Source: Clostridium_AT stratigraminis
Lineage (GTDB): Bacteria > Bacillota > Clostridia > Clostridiales > Clostridiaceae
Direction: 5' to 3'
DNA: 64,000 nt
Assembly (NCBI RefSeq): GCF_045310675.1
Contig: NZ_JBJHZZ010000001.1
Location: 310,001 to 374,000 of the forward strand
The notes under the pieces were generated by a model. The model was not told the DNA's origin and did no database searches. It was given only the letters and a program-made list of their open reading frames with translations. This document shows positions 1-8,044 of this stretch, one piece after another (the first letter of the stretch is position 1; each line of letters starts with the position of its first letter). Made by a program: the position numbers and the translations under genes.

Positions 1-1502
1 GTCCATTTACATGGAGTTTACTGCATGAGATGGATTTGGAGTGCCAGAAGGTACCAGGATATTTTATGTTCGGAAATATCTGCGGCAGAACATATTCTAA
101 TATCAGTATTATGATTTCTTCATTAAGGGTATTAGGATATAATGTTACAAAGGCAAAAGAACTTATAAGTGATGTATTTGGGTATATTCCTGATAATATT
201 GAAGTTCCTATTTATCCCTTTGGAACGGCTCAATTAATCAAAGAGATGTTTCAGAGGTCAAAAAAGAGTATAAAGCGCATGATGGACTCTAAAAAACAAA
301 AGGATTATTACCTCAAGAATACACCTATATGGTATGTTAAAACCCTTGATAGGTTAGAAGCTGCAAAAAACAGGGAGGATTTATTTAAGCTTTGGACATA
401 TGATGTGCGTCCTTATTTATCTGCATTATGGTATATTTGGTTCGGTGGTGCTGGAAGCGCTGCACTGGCAACCTTCAGAAAAAAACTTGTAAAGATGGCA
501 GGTGAAGAATTAGCCAATTTGTTATGTTCCAATTTCAGCAGTGAACAAACCCTTGTAAGCATGAAACCGCTGCTTGCAATAGAGCAAGTGATTAATGGCA
601 GCCTAAGCCGTGAAAAGTACTTGGAACTTTATGGCCACAGAAGTCCTCATGAGTTTGAGGTATATTATAAATATCCTGCAGATGACTCCTCATATATTGA
701 AAATCAAATAAAAGAATATAAAGATTTAAATCTAAGGCCAATGGAACTGCAGAAAAAACAACAAAGGGAATTTATGAAGGGAAAAGAGCTTTTTGAACAA
801 AAATTCCCTGATAAGCAAAAATGGCTGGAGAAAAAGCTTGAACAAATCTCTAAGGATGCAAATACCCGTGAATCCCTTAGAAATGAGTTTGTTAAAGTCT
901 TTAGAGTTATGAGGCATTTACTGCTGAAAATCGGCTCTGTTACTGGGGTTAGGGATGACATATTTATGATGTACTGCTTTGAAGTCCCAAAATTCCTGCA
1001 GGGAGACACTAAGATGCTTGATAAGCTTTCTAAAAGACGTGTAAAATTTGAAGAATATCAAAAGCTGCCGGTTTTCCCACAGTTAATAAGAGGCAGATTT
1101 AATCCCAAGGATTGGATTAGGTCAAAGGATAAAAGGCAGGACTACTACGATCCCAATGCAGAAGCACCAGTATTAGATAAATGTGCTATTAAAGGTTTTG
1201 CAGGAGCCCCAGGGATTGTTGAAGGCAGAGTGCATATTCTGCACAGCTTTGAAGAGGCAAAGGATTTTCATAAGGGCGAAATACTTGTAACTACTATGAC
1301 AAACATTGGGTGGACACCTTTATTCCCCAAAGCTGCTGCAATAATTACAGATCTTGGTGCACCTTTATCCCATGCTGCAATTGTGGCACGAGAGCTAGGA
1401 ATTCCAACAGTTGTAGGATGCGGAATTGCAACGAGCGAATTGAAAACCGGGGATTATGTAATTGTTAATGGTAGTAATGGTGTTGTTACGAAGAAAAGTT
1501 AA
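1..1502 (+). CDS. PEP-utilising enzyme, C-terminal part (PEP synthase / rifampin phosphotransferase-like), 5' truncated by window edge
   Basis: The reading frame is open to the window's first bases (the codons before the ATG at 30 still read PFTWSLLHE), so this is the 3' part of a longer gene, not a protein starting at base 30. The last ~110 residues form the swivelling phosphohistidine domain of PEP-utilising enzymes. The core TDLGAPLSHAAIVARELGIP carries the phosphate-accepting His (codon 1371-1373). The PFTWS segment and the long helical middle resemble the PpsA/PpdK and rifampin phosphotransferase architecture, whose N-terminal ATP-grasp domain would lie upstream. The substrate (pyruvate, rifamycin or other) cannot be decided from this part. 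It ends about 200 bp before the next gene. Confidence 0.85.
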   Translation, partial: PFTWSLLHEMDLECQKVPGYFMFGNICGRTYSNISIMISSLRVLGYNVTKAKELISDVFGYIPDNIEVPIYPFGTAQLIKEMFQRSKKSIKRMMDSKKQKDYYLKNTPIWYVKTLDRLEAAKNREDLFKLWTYDVRPYLSALWYIWFGGAGSAALATFRKKLVKMAGEELANLLCSNFSSEQTLVSMKPLLAIEQVINGSLSREKYLELYGHRSPHEFEVYYKYPADDSSYIENQIKEYKDLNLRPMELQKKQQREFMKGKELFEQKFPDKQKWLEKKLEQISKDANTRESLRNEFVKVFRVMRHLLLKIGSVTGVRDDIFMMYCFEVPKFLQGDTKMLDKLSKRRVKFEEYQKLPVFPQLIRGRFNPKDWIRSKDKRQDYYDPNAEAPVLDKCAIKGFAGAPGIVEGRVHILHSFEEAKDFHKGEILVTTMTNIGWTPLFPKAAAIITDLGAPLSHAAIVARELGIPTVVGCGIATSELKTGDYVIVNGSNGVVTKKS

Positions 1503-1585
1503 GCTAAGATACTGGAATATATAATCTTTCTGTACTCCATAACCTCATTAATCAATAAGAATGGATTATTCTTTGAATAGAATAG

Positions 1586-1620
1586 TACATTCTTTTGTTT
1601 TTGAAAAGAATGTATATAAT
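1586..1620 (+). promoter_or_regulatory. Dyad overlapping the promoter of the 1703 lipoprotein gene
   Basis: A perfect 11-bp inverted repeat (1586-1596 / 1604-1614, 7-nt loop) abuts a consensus -10 TATAAT at 1615-1620. No T-run follows, so an operator for an unknown repressor is more likely than a terminator. No good -35 is seen at normal spacing. Confidence 0.4.
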
Positions 1621-1702
1621 GGTTGAAAAATGTAGTAGTTTATAATAAAATGTAACTATAGAAAAGGTAGGAAATTATGAACTATTAAGGGGGATTTTAA
1701 TA

Positions 1703-2761
1703 ATGAAAAAAAAATTAAGTCTTTTGTCCATTATTATGTGCACATTGATGATAATTTTATCAGGGTGTGGTCAAAAAATAAAATTAAGTACAGCAATTTT
1801 GAATAATGGAAAAATTAACTCTTATTCATATGATTTTAATGTTACTATGAATATTCCTAATGATCCTAAGAAAATAGGAAATAGCACATCGGAAAACTTT
1901 ATAAATACAGAAAATGCTTCCTTTAATTTAAAAGGCGATCTAAAAAAAGATGAGGAAAGCCAAAAAATAAATGGGAATGTAAAAATATCTTCAGAAGGAG
2001 CAGCAATAGAAGCTCCAATATTTATTAATATATATAATAAAGGTAAGGATTTTGACTTTTTTGTTGGTATTCCAGGAATATTGAAAAAAAGTTTAGGAGA
2101 GGTTCTTGCTAATGCAGATAGTTTTTATTTATCAAGTAAAGATTTAGATGAATTAATGAAAAAAACTTTATCACAGGAAGATTATACAAAATATAATGAT
2201 ACTAGAAATAACAATGCTGACAACAAAATTGGAGAACAAGTTGGGATTGATATAATATCAGTATTTAATCAATATAAAGATAAAAAGAAGTTAGAAAAAT
2301 TTGAAGCTATTGATAAAAAAGATACTTCTAAAAATGGTATTGTTACACTCACCTTAAATAAGGATGATGTTAAAAATATTGTTTCTGAGTATTTAGGTAA
2401 TGAAAAATATTTTAATAATTTTAAAGCTTTAATCCAAAGCTCAAATAGTTTTAATGAAATTAAGGATTCTCAAAATGATATAAGTAAGCTTTCGTCAAAG
2501 GAAATGATTGAAAAATTTAATAAATCTATAGATGAACTTAAAAATATGAGTATTAGTTTTAAATTTACAATTGAAGAAGAGTATGTTACAAAGACTAATA
2601 CAATAATAGAAATAGAAGATACTCAAGGTAAAGGCACAATAAATATAAACAGCAGCATATCAAATATTAATGGTGTTAAAGAAATTACAATACCTGATAA
2701 GAACGCAGATAAAATGATCAATGTAATTAACCTATTAGAGTCATTTGGATATAGTCAATAA
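1703..2761 (+). CDS. Hypothetical lipoprotein
   Basis: The 352-residue product starts with a type II signal peptide: a Lys-rich n-region, a hydrophobic stretch and the lipobox LSGC near residue 22. It should therefore be lipid-anchored on the outer face of the membrane. The rest is Lys/Asn/Ser-rich, with alternating strands and no enzymatic motif I recognise. The general pattern (an NSYSYDFNVTMNI-like start, long polar beta segments) resembles clostridial lipoproteins of unknown function. An AGGGGG site lies upstream of the ATG. The gene stands alone between a dyad-containing promoter and the cupin promoter. Function unknown. Confidence 0.8.
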   Translation: MKKKLSLLSIIMCTLMIILSGCGQKIKLSTAILNNGKINSYSYDFNVTMNIPNDPKKIGNSTSENFINTENASFNLKGDLKKDEESQKINGNVKISSEGAAIEAPIFINIYNKGKDFDFFVGIPGILKKSLGEVLANADSFYLSSKDLDELMKKTLSQEDYTKYNDTRNNNADNKIGEQVGIDIISVFNQYKDKKKLEKFEAIDKKDTSKNGIVTLTLNKDDVKNIVSEYLGNEKYFNNFKALIQSSNSFNEIKDSQNDISKLSSKEMIEKFNKSIDELKNMSISFKFTIEEEYVTKTNTIIEIEDTQGKGTININSSISNINGVKEITIPDKNADKMINVINLLESFGYSQ

Positions 2762-2834
2762 AAATAAGAGATATTAAAACATCTGCTGCATATGATACGG
2801 AGAATTGAACCATAAGTTACTGTGATTAAAATAG

Positions 2835-2864
2835 TTGAGCTAAAAGCTTATTTTAATATATAAT
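2835..2864 (+). promoter_or_regulatory. Sigma-A-type promoter of the cupin gene
   Basis: TTGAGC (2835-2840), 18-bp spacer, TATAAT (2859-2864), about 35 bp before the ATG at 2899. Confidence 0.55.
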
Positions 2865-2898
2865 ATTAACTGAATAAGCTTCAAGGAGGAAACTAAAG

Positions 2899-3156
2899 AT
2901 GGATTTAGAAAATATTAAGAGTTCAATTGCAGCAAATGTATATCATATTCCTGCAGATAAAAAGGTAGCAATGCATAAGCATGATAAGCATGATGAAATA
3001 TTTTACTGTATACAAGGTGAAGGTTTTGGAGTGCTTGAGGAAAGTGAAGTTGAACTTACAGTTGGTAAGGCATTTATCGTTCCAGCAGGCAGCATGCATG
3101 CCTTAAGGTCAGATAAGGATATGTATGTAGCTTCCTTTCTAGTGCCAAAGCTCTAA
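2899..3156 (+). CDS. Small single-domain cupin protein
   Basis: An 85-residue protein that is almost entirely one cupin-2 beta barrel. The first cupin motif is visible as HKHDKHDEIFYCIQGEG (two His and a Glu of the usual metal site) and the second as the PAGSMHALR stretch with its His. Such mini-cupins bind a metal or small ligand. No partner gene suggests the ligand here. AAGGAGG precedes the ATG at good spacing. The gene is monocistronic and ends in a strong hairpin shared with the convergent lipoprotein gene. Confidence 0.85.
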   Translation: MDLENIKSSIAANVYHIPADKKVAMHKHDKHDEIFYCIQGEGFGVLEESEVELTVGKAFIVPAGSMHALRSDKDMYVASFLVPKL

Positions 3157-3166
3157 TTTAAAACAA

Positions 3167-3224
3167 ATGGCATCAAAATGAGTTATTACTTATAATAGTA
3201 ATAACTCATTTTGATGCCATTATT
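3167..3224. terminator. Bidirectional terminator, 24-bp perfect stem
   Basis: 3167-3190 is an exact reverse complement of 3197-3220, with a 6-nt loop. It lies between convergent genes. The minus-strand side is followed by a T-rich tract and the plus side by TATT. Confidence 0.85.
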
Positions 3225-3231
3225 AATGTTG

Positions 3232-3648
3232 CTATTTTTTAGTTTTGATATAGTTATCGTACCAAGCTTTTCCTGAATCCCACTTTTTAGCAGCAGGATC
3301 TTCTTTTAATATTTCAGAACAGGCAATAGCCATAATATACTCTTCCAATCCATTTTTACTACTACTTTCAAATTTAACAAGCAAATAGTCTAAAGATTTT
3401 TTTCCATTCCTAACAATATATTGGTAGTTCTCTTTACCGGTTGTATTTTTTATGTAATCATATGGATTGGATGATAGGGAAATAGTACTATCCTTCGGGT
3501 GCGTAATATTATAGAGTTTCTCGTCTATGGTTTGTTCAAAGGACTTTTCTGATGAGGCCTTTTTTTGCGAATTAAAACACCCACCTAAAATAAATGTGAG
3601 CAGTACAGCGAAACACAAAACCATTGCGTTAATTGTTTTTCTTCTCAT
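3232..3648 (-). CDS. Small hypothetical lipoprotein
   Basis: A 138-residue product with a type II signal peptide (basic start, hydrophobic core, lipobox LGGC around residues 21-24), so it is probably membrane-anchored outside the cell. The mature part is mixed alpha/beta with no recognised domain. The ATG is preceded by GAGGTGG. The gene is monocistronic and convergent with the cupin gene. Function unknown. Confidence 0.75.
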   Translation of the reverse strand: MRRKTINAMVLCFAVLLTFILGGCFNSQKKASSEKSFEQTIDEKLYNITHPKDSTISLSSNPYDYIKNTTGKENYQYIVRNGKKSLDYLLVKFESSSKNGLEEYIMAIACSEILKEDPAAKKWDSGKAWYDNYIKTKK

Positions 3649-3832
3649 AAAGCCACCTCTTTAATGCTATTTTTTAAAAGAGTATTTGTTTATATAATTA
3701 TACTTCATACACAAGAATGATGTAAATATTTAACAAAGACTAATTTAGAAAAGTAAAATTCTATTATGGGTAGCTATATTTTTATTTAAGATTATTAAGG
3801 AATATACTGGGAGCAAATAATTTTTCTTAGTA

Positions 3833-3861
3833 TTGACAATTTAATACATATTTAATATAAT
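3833..3861 (+). promoter_or_regulatory. Perfect consensus sigma-A promoter
   Basis: TTGACA (3833-3838), 17-bp spacer, TATAAT (3856-3861). Both hexamers match consensus, the strongest promoter seen in the window. It drives the RNA candidate at about 3868-4051. Confidence 0.85.
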
Positions 3862-3867
3862 ATTGGT

Positions 3868-4051
3868 AAAAAGGAAAGCAATTATTTTAAATCTAATTGC
3901 TGAGTCTACATGGCTGCATCAAATTTATTGTATTGCTGTTCCATGTTAATATTGCTATTTGTTTCAATAGAATAAAACTGCGTGTAACTTCTTAAACAGA
4001 AGGCAAGAGCAAAAAGGGTAATATACCTATTTTGCTCTTTTTTGTTTTTTT
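3868..4051 (+). ncRNA. Candidate ~180-nt small RNA or leader RNA of unknown class
   Basis: The segment runs from the predicted start of the consensus promoter to a strong intrinsic terminator (arms about 4006-4019 / 4025-4038 and a long T-rich tail to 4051). Inside it I see hairpins AGCAATTA..TAATTGCT (about 3877-3901) and ACATGG..CCATGT (about 3907-3945). There is no ORF with a ribosome-binding site. The GH84 gene starts 138 bp beyond the terminator, so this is either an independent sRNA or an attenuated leader. I could not match it to T-box, ykkC, M-box, purine, SAM or c-di-GMP consensus. A 6S-like rod fold is not evident. Confidence 0.6.
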
Positions 4052-4188
4052 ATTATTTACATTTATATTATCAAGGGGGTGATAAATGAAATTTTAACTA
4101 GCCCTATGTTGCTTGTAATATCAAAGGCTTATATGATTACGGTTTTGGTCTAAGTTATTAAAAATTTTAAAAAGGAAGTGTAAACGAA

Positions 4189-7100
4189 TTGAAAATTAAG
4201 TCTTCAAAAAGGTTCGTAAGCATTTTTGCTGCAGCTGCCATGGTTATAAGTCTAATACAGTATGGACCTGTATTAGCAGTTGATGCCCCAAACTCCTCAG
4301 GCCAGTATAAATTAAGTATTTCACCAACACCTCAATATGTAAAAGAAAATCCTGGAGGATTTGAGATAACACCAAAAGTGGGGCTTGTTATCAGTGATAA
4401 AACAGATCCTTATGCGCTTAAGGTAGTAAAAGAAACATTAAAATCTTCAGGGGTAACAAATATAGAAGAAAAAAAGGCATCAGACCCACAGGTAAGTAAT
4501 GAAGTTACTGTATGGGTAGGAGGGCCTTCTGAAATTTCAGAAACTAATAAGATACTTGAATCACTTGATATAGAAGGACCTGATGACCTTAAGGCAGAGG
4601 GGTATGTATTAGCAGTTGGAAAAGACCACAATGGAAACAGAGATATAGTTTTGGCTGGTAAAGATAGTACTGGAACCTTTTACGCAGCCCAATCCTTTAG
4701 CCAGATTATAAGGGGAAACACACATAATATATGGGTACCCTGTGTTGAGGTGCGTGATTATCCAGTAATGGAATTTAGAGGGGTAATAGAAGGTTTCTAT
4801 GGTACTCCATGGTCACATCAAAATAGACTTGATCAGATTGATTTCTATGGGAAAATGAAGATGAACACATACATATATGCACCAAAGGATGACCCATATC
4901 ATAGGGATAAATGGAAGGAACCATATCCGGCAGATAAATTAGCACAGCTTCAGAAACTTGTTAATAAAGCTAAAGAAAATCATGTTGACTTCAATTTTGC
5001 TATTTCTCCAGGGTTGTCTATTAGATTTTCAAATGATGATGATTTTAAAGCACTTGTAAACAAGGCACAGGCAATGTATGATTTGGGTGTAAGAACCTTC
5101 TCTATCTTGCTTGATGATATTGATTCAACCTTAAGTGACCCAAATGACAAGGCCATGTTTGGAAATGATCCAAACCCACCTGCAGCAGCTCAGGCTTACC
5201 TTCTTAACAGATTTGAAAGAGAGTTCATAAAAACTCATCCGGGTGCAAACCCTCTTGAGACTGTTCCTACAGAGTACTATGTAGCAAAACACACATCATA
5301 TTTAGATAGGTTAGCTGCCCTTTCAGATCCTGAAATTGTTTTTATGTGGACTGGTCCAGCTGTAGTACCTGCAGCCATAACAGCTGATCAAGCAAAAACC
5401 ATAAAGGAAGTTTACAAGCATCCAGTTTTAATATGGTATAACTATCCTGTTAATGATTACTGCAGAAATCAGCTGTTAATGGGTCCTGAAAAGGGATTAG
5501 ATCCTACACTTCCAGAAAATGGAATAGTAGGTATAATCTCAAATCCGATGAATGAGGCAGAGGCTTCTAAGATTCCTGTTTTCACAATAGCTGATTATAA
5601 CTGGAATCCAAAGGTATATAATTCTGATGATCCCTGGATGAGAGCGATGAAAGCTTTTGGTCCTAACGTAGTTGATTCCTTGTATACTTTCTCTGACAGT
5701 GCAAGGTCATCCATACTTAGCAATCAAGAATCAACTTCACTAAAGCCATTTGCAGATGAATTCTGGAACAATTTTATCAATTCTGATTTAAATGCACTTA
5801 AAAATACATCAGCAGCCTTAATAAATGAATTCCAAAAGGTACAAAAGGCACCATCAGATTTACGCAATAACCTTCAAAACAAGGGCTTCCTTACTGAAAC
5901 AGACAATTATCTCACAAAGCTTGAGGCACTTGGAACTTCAGGAATAGCTGCAGTTAACATGATGACTTCACTTGCAAATAAGGATACAGAGTCTGCCTGG
6001 AAGTACAGAGTTGAATTGGGGAAAGCATATAATCAGGCAAAATCAATTAATTTAGTTATAGGTTCAAAGGTTATAATACCTTTCATAGATAAAGCCTTAA
6101 ATGAATATGATAAAACTGTAAATATCGGCAAGATAAAAACCTTCTCCACCATTGGAACCTATTCTGATTACACTCTTGATAAAATGACAGATGGCAATAA
6201 TAATACCTGGTACTGGGCAGATAGAAACCCTAATACAGGGGATTACTTTGGAATAGACCTTGGGAGACCCACTGATATCTATACCATACACATTTTAATG
6301 GGGAAAGATACAAAGGCAACTGACTATATGAGAAATGCAGTTGTTGAATATTCCCTTGATAATGTAAATTGGACAGCATTAACAGGACAATTAAGTGTTC
6401 CTGATATAACCTTAAATAATATTTCTATAAAAGCACAATATGTTAGATTAAGATGTGCAAATGGTTATACGCCATACTGGATACAAGTAAGAGAGTTCTC
6501 AGTTGGAACAAACCCGTTAGAAGTAACATCAACACTCTCTTCTTATAGTACCTATAATAACTATACTACAGATAGAATGACTGATAATGATCCAAATACC
6601 TTTTACTGGACAGCACGGTCACAAAAAATAGGGGACTATTTTGGAGTTGACCTTGGAGAGCCTAAAGATGTTAAAACTGTTAATATACTTATGGGATCGC
6701 CATGGGGGGATACAGACTATACAAAAAAGGGTATTGTTGAATATTCCCTTGATAATAGTACCTGGACAGCTTTAACAGATACCCTCACTCAAAGAGAGAT
6801 TTTCTTAGAAGGCGAATCAATAAAGGCAAGATATTTAAGGTATAGAGCATTACAAAATGATTCAGACTGGCTGAAGGTACGTGAATTTTCAGTAAATGGT
6901 AAGGCCGGGGACATAGCCATAAGCGGAACTCCTGAAGGAGAAAAAGGTTTTGGTTTACTTAATATTGCAGACCGCGACATAGACACTGCATATAAGTCAG
7001 CTGCTTTACCGGTAACTGGAGATAAGCTTGTTCTGGACTTCCCAGCAGTTAAAACTGTTACTAAATTATTGATTCTGCAGGACCCAGTAGCTATATCCAA

Positions 7101-7269
7101 CGCAGTTGTTGAAGTAAGGGACAGCAGCAATAATTTAATACAAATAGGGGCTCTTTCGAAGGCATATAACAATTTTACTGTTGGCAAGGACATAAATCAA
7201 GTTATTATCAACTGGGCTAGTAACGGTGTAAAACCTGTTGTTTACGAATTAATTCCTACTTATGAGTAA
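4189..7269 (+). CDS. Secreted GH84 beta-N-acetylglucosaminidase (NagJ/NagH-like 'hyaluronidase')
   Basis: The TTG start at 4189 follows AAGGAAG. The 1026-residue protein has a Sec signal peptide (~30 residues), a GH84 N-terminal alpha/beta domain (~40-190) and a GH84 TIM barrel (~195-500) starting at FRGVIEGFYGTPWSHQNRLD. The catalytic pair Asp309-Asp310 lies in SILLDDIDS and corresponds to the substrate-assisted Asp pair of C. perfringens NagJ. A helical region follows, then two F5/8 type C (CBM32-like) domains (~650-780 and ~782-905) that are duplicates of each other (D.MTD..NT.YW...GDYFG.DLG), and a degenerate third beta domain. It probably removes terminal GlcNAc from mucin-type glycans outside the cell. 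There is no cell-wall anchor. It is monocistronic. Confidence 0.93.
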   Translation: MKIKSSKRFVSIFAAAAMVISLIQYGPVLAVDAPNSSGQYKLSISPTPQYVKENPGGFEITPKVGLVISDKTDPYALKVVKETLKSSGVTNIEEKKASDPQVSNEVTVWVGGPSEISETNKILESLDIEGPDDLKAEGYVLAVGKDHNGNRDIVLAGKDSTGTFYAAQSFSQIIRGNTHNIWVPCVEVRDYPVMEFRGVIEGFYGTPWSHQNRLDQIDFYGKMKMNTYIYAPKDDPYHRDKWKEPYPADKLAQLQKLVNKAKENHVDFNFAISPGLSIRFSNDDDFKALVNKAQAMYDLGVRTFSILLDDIDSTLSDPNDKAMFGNDPNPPAAAQAYLLNRFEREFIKTHPGANPLETVPTEYYVAKHTSYLDRLAALSDPEIVFMWTGPAVVPAAITADQAKTIKEVYKHPVLIWYNYPVNDYCRNQLLMGPEKGLDPTLPENGIVGIISNPMNEAEASKIPVFTIADYNWNPKVYNSDDPWMRAMKAFGPNVVDSLYTFSDSARSSILSNQESTSLKPFADEFWNNFINSDLNALKNTSAALINEFQKVQKAPSDLRNNLQNKGFLTETDNYLTKLEALGTSGIAAVNMMTSLANKDTESAWKYRVELGKAYNQAKSINLVIGSKVIIPFIDKALNEYDKTVNIGKIKTFSTIGTYSDYTLDKMTDGNNNTWYWADRNPNTGDYFGIDLGRPTDIYTIHILMGKDTKATDYMRNAVVEYSLDNVNWTALTGQLSVPDITLNNISIKAQYVRLRCANGYTPYWIQVREFSVGTNPLEVTSTLSSYSTYNNYTTDRMTDNDPNTFYWTARSQKIGDYFGVDLGEPKDVKTVNILMGSPWGDTDYTKKGIVEYSLDNSTWTALTDTLTQREIFLEGESIKARYLRYRALQNDSDWLKVREFSVNGKAGDIAISGTPEGEKGFGLLNIADRDIDTAYKSAALPVTGDKLVLDFPAVKTVTKLLILQDPVAISNAVVEVRDSSNNLIQIGALSKAYNNFTVGKDINQVIINWASNGVKPVVYELIPTYE

Positions 7270-7347
7270 ATTATAATAGGCTAACAAATATTTGGATGGT
7301 GTTCTAGTAGGATACCAAATTAATTGTATAATTAGATTGATTTAAAG

Positions 7348-7386
7348 CGCTGTGATTAGTTCTAATTACTAATTACAGCGTTTTTT
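7348..7386 (+). terminator. Intrinsic terminator of the GH84 gene
   Basis: 12-bp stem (7348-7359 / 7369-7380, one G.U) followed by six T. Confidence 0.88.
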
Positions 7387-7499
7387 GTGTTGCTAAGGTT
7401 AATTGCATAAACAGCAAATTTTTAATATAGGTTATTTCCTTCTTCTAAATTTTATTAGCATAGTTAAAAGTAATTTTTAGTTTATCTTCTAAAAATATA

Positions 7500-7560
7500 T
7501 TGACTTGAATATAAATAATGATATAATTGTTCGTATGCGAATAAATCGAAAACGAACAAT
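7500..7560 (+). promoter_or_regulatory. Promoter with MarR-type operator
   Basis: TTGACT (7500-7505), 16-bp spacer, TATAAT (7522-7527). A perfect 9-bp inverted repeat ATTGTTCGT / ACGAACAAT (7526-7534 / 7552-7560) begins inside the -10 and spans the start site, and a TTCGTAT half-site recurs nearby. This is the expected layout for autorepression by the adjacent MarR protein. Confidence 0.75.
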
Positions 7561-7599
7561 TATGATACGAATTAATTTTTCTAAAAAAAGGAGGACAAA

Positions 7600-8040
7600 A
7601 TGTATTTAAGTAATACAAATGTGGAAGCGGCAAGGCTTTTTTCCGAAGTAAGTAAAATTATAAAACAAACCATAAGAAAAAACTTTGAAGGTACTGATGT
7701 AACTATACCGCAGAGCATGGTACTGCATACTGTATGTAAGTATGGAAAAATGAAGATCAGCGATATAAGTGAACAAATCCATCTAACCAACAGCACTGTT
7801 TCCGGTATAGTGGACAGGCTGGAAAATCACGGTCTGGTTGAAAGAACAAGAAATTGTGAAGATAGAAGAACAGTTTATGTAAATGTAACTAAAAAGTTCA
7901 TTGACGAGTACAAAGGTCATAAGAAAATAGAAGAAAGCTTTTTGGATTTACTTAGTTCAGCTACGCCGGAGGAAATGGAGAAGATAATAAATGGATTGAA
8001 TACATTAAAAAGAATATTAATGGACAGAATGGAGAGGTAA
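7600..8040 (+). CDS. MarR-family transcriptional regulator
   Basis: A 146-residue winged-helix protein. The recognition-helix region reads KISDISEQIHLTNSTVSGIVDRLE, followed by the MarR wing signature GLVERTRNCEDRRTVYV. AGGAGG precedes the ATG at 7600. It is the first gene of a three-gene operon. Its stop is 4 bp before the start of the first ABC half-transporter. The inverted repeat over its own promoter makes autoregulation and drug-responsive control of the exporter likely. The ligand is unknown. Confidence 0.93.
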   Translation: MYLSNTNVEAARLFSEVSKIIKQTIRKNFEGTDVTIPQSMVLHTVCKYGKMKISDISEQIHLTNSTVSGIVDRLENHGLVERTRNCEDRRTVYVNVTKKFIDEYKGHKKIEESFLDLLSSATPEEMEKIINGLNTLKRILMDRMER

Positions 8041-8044
8041 CTTT

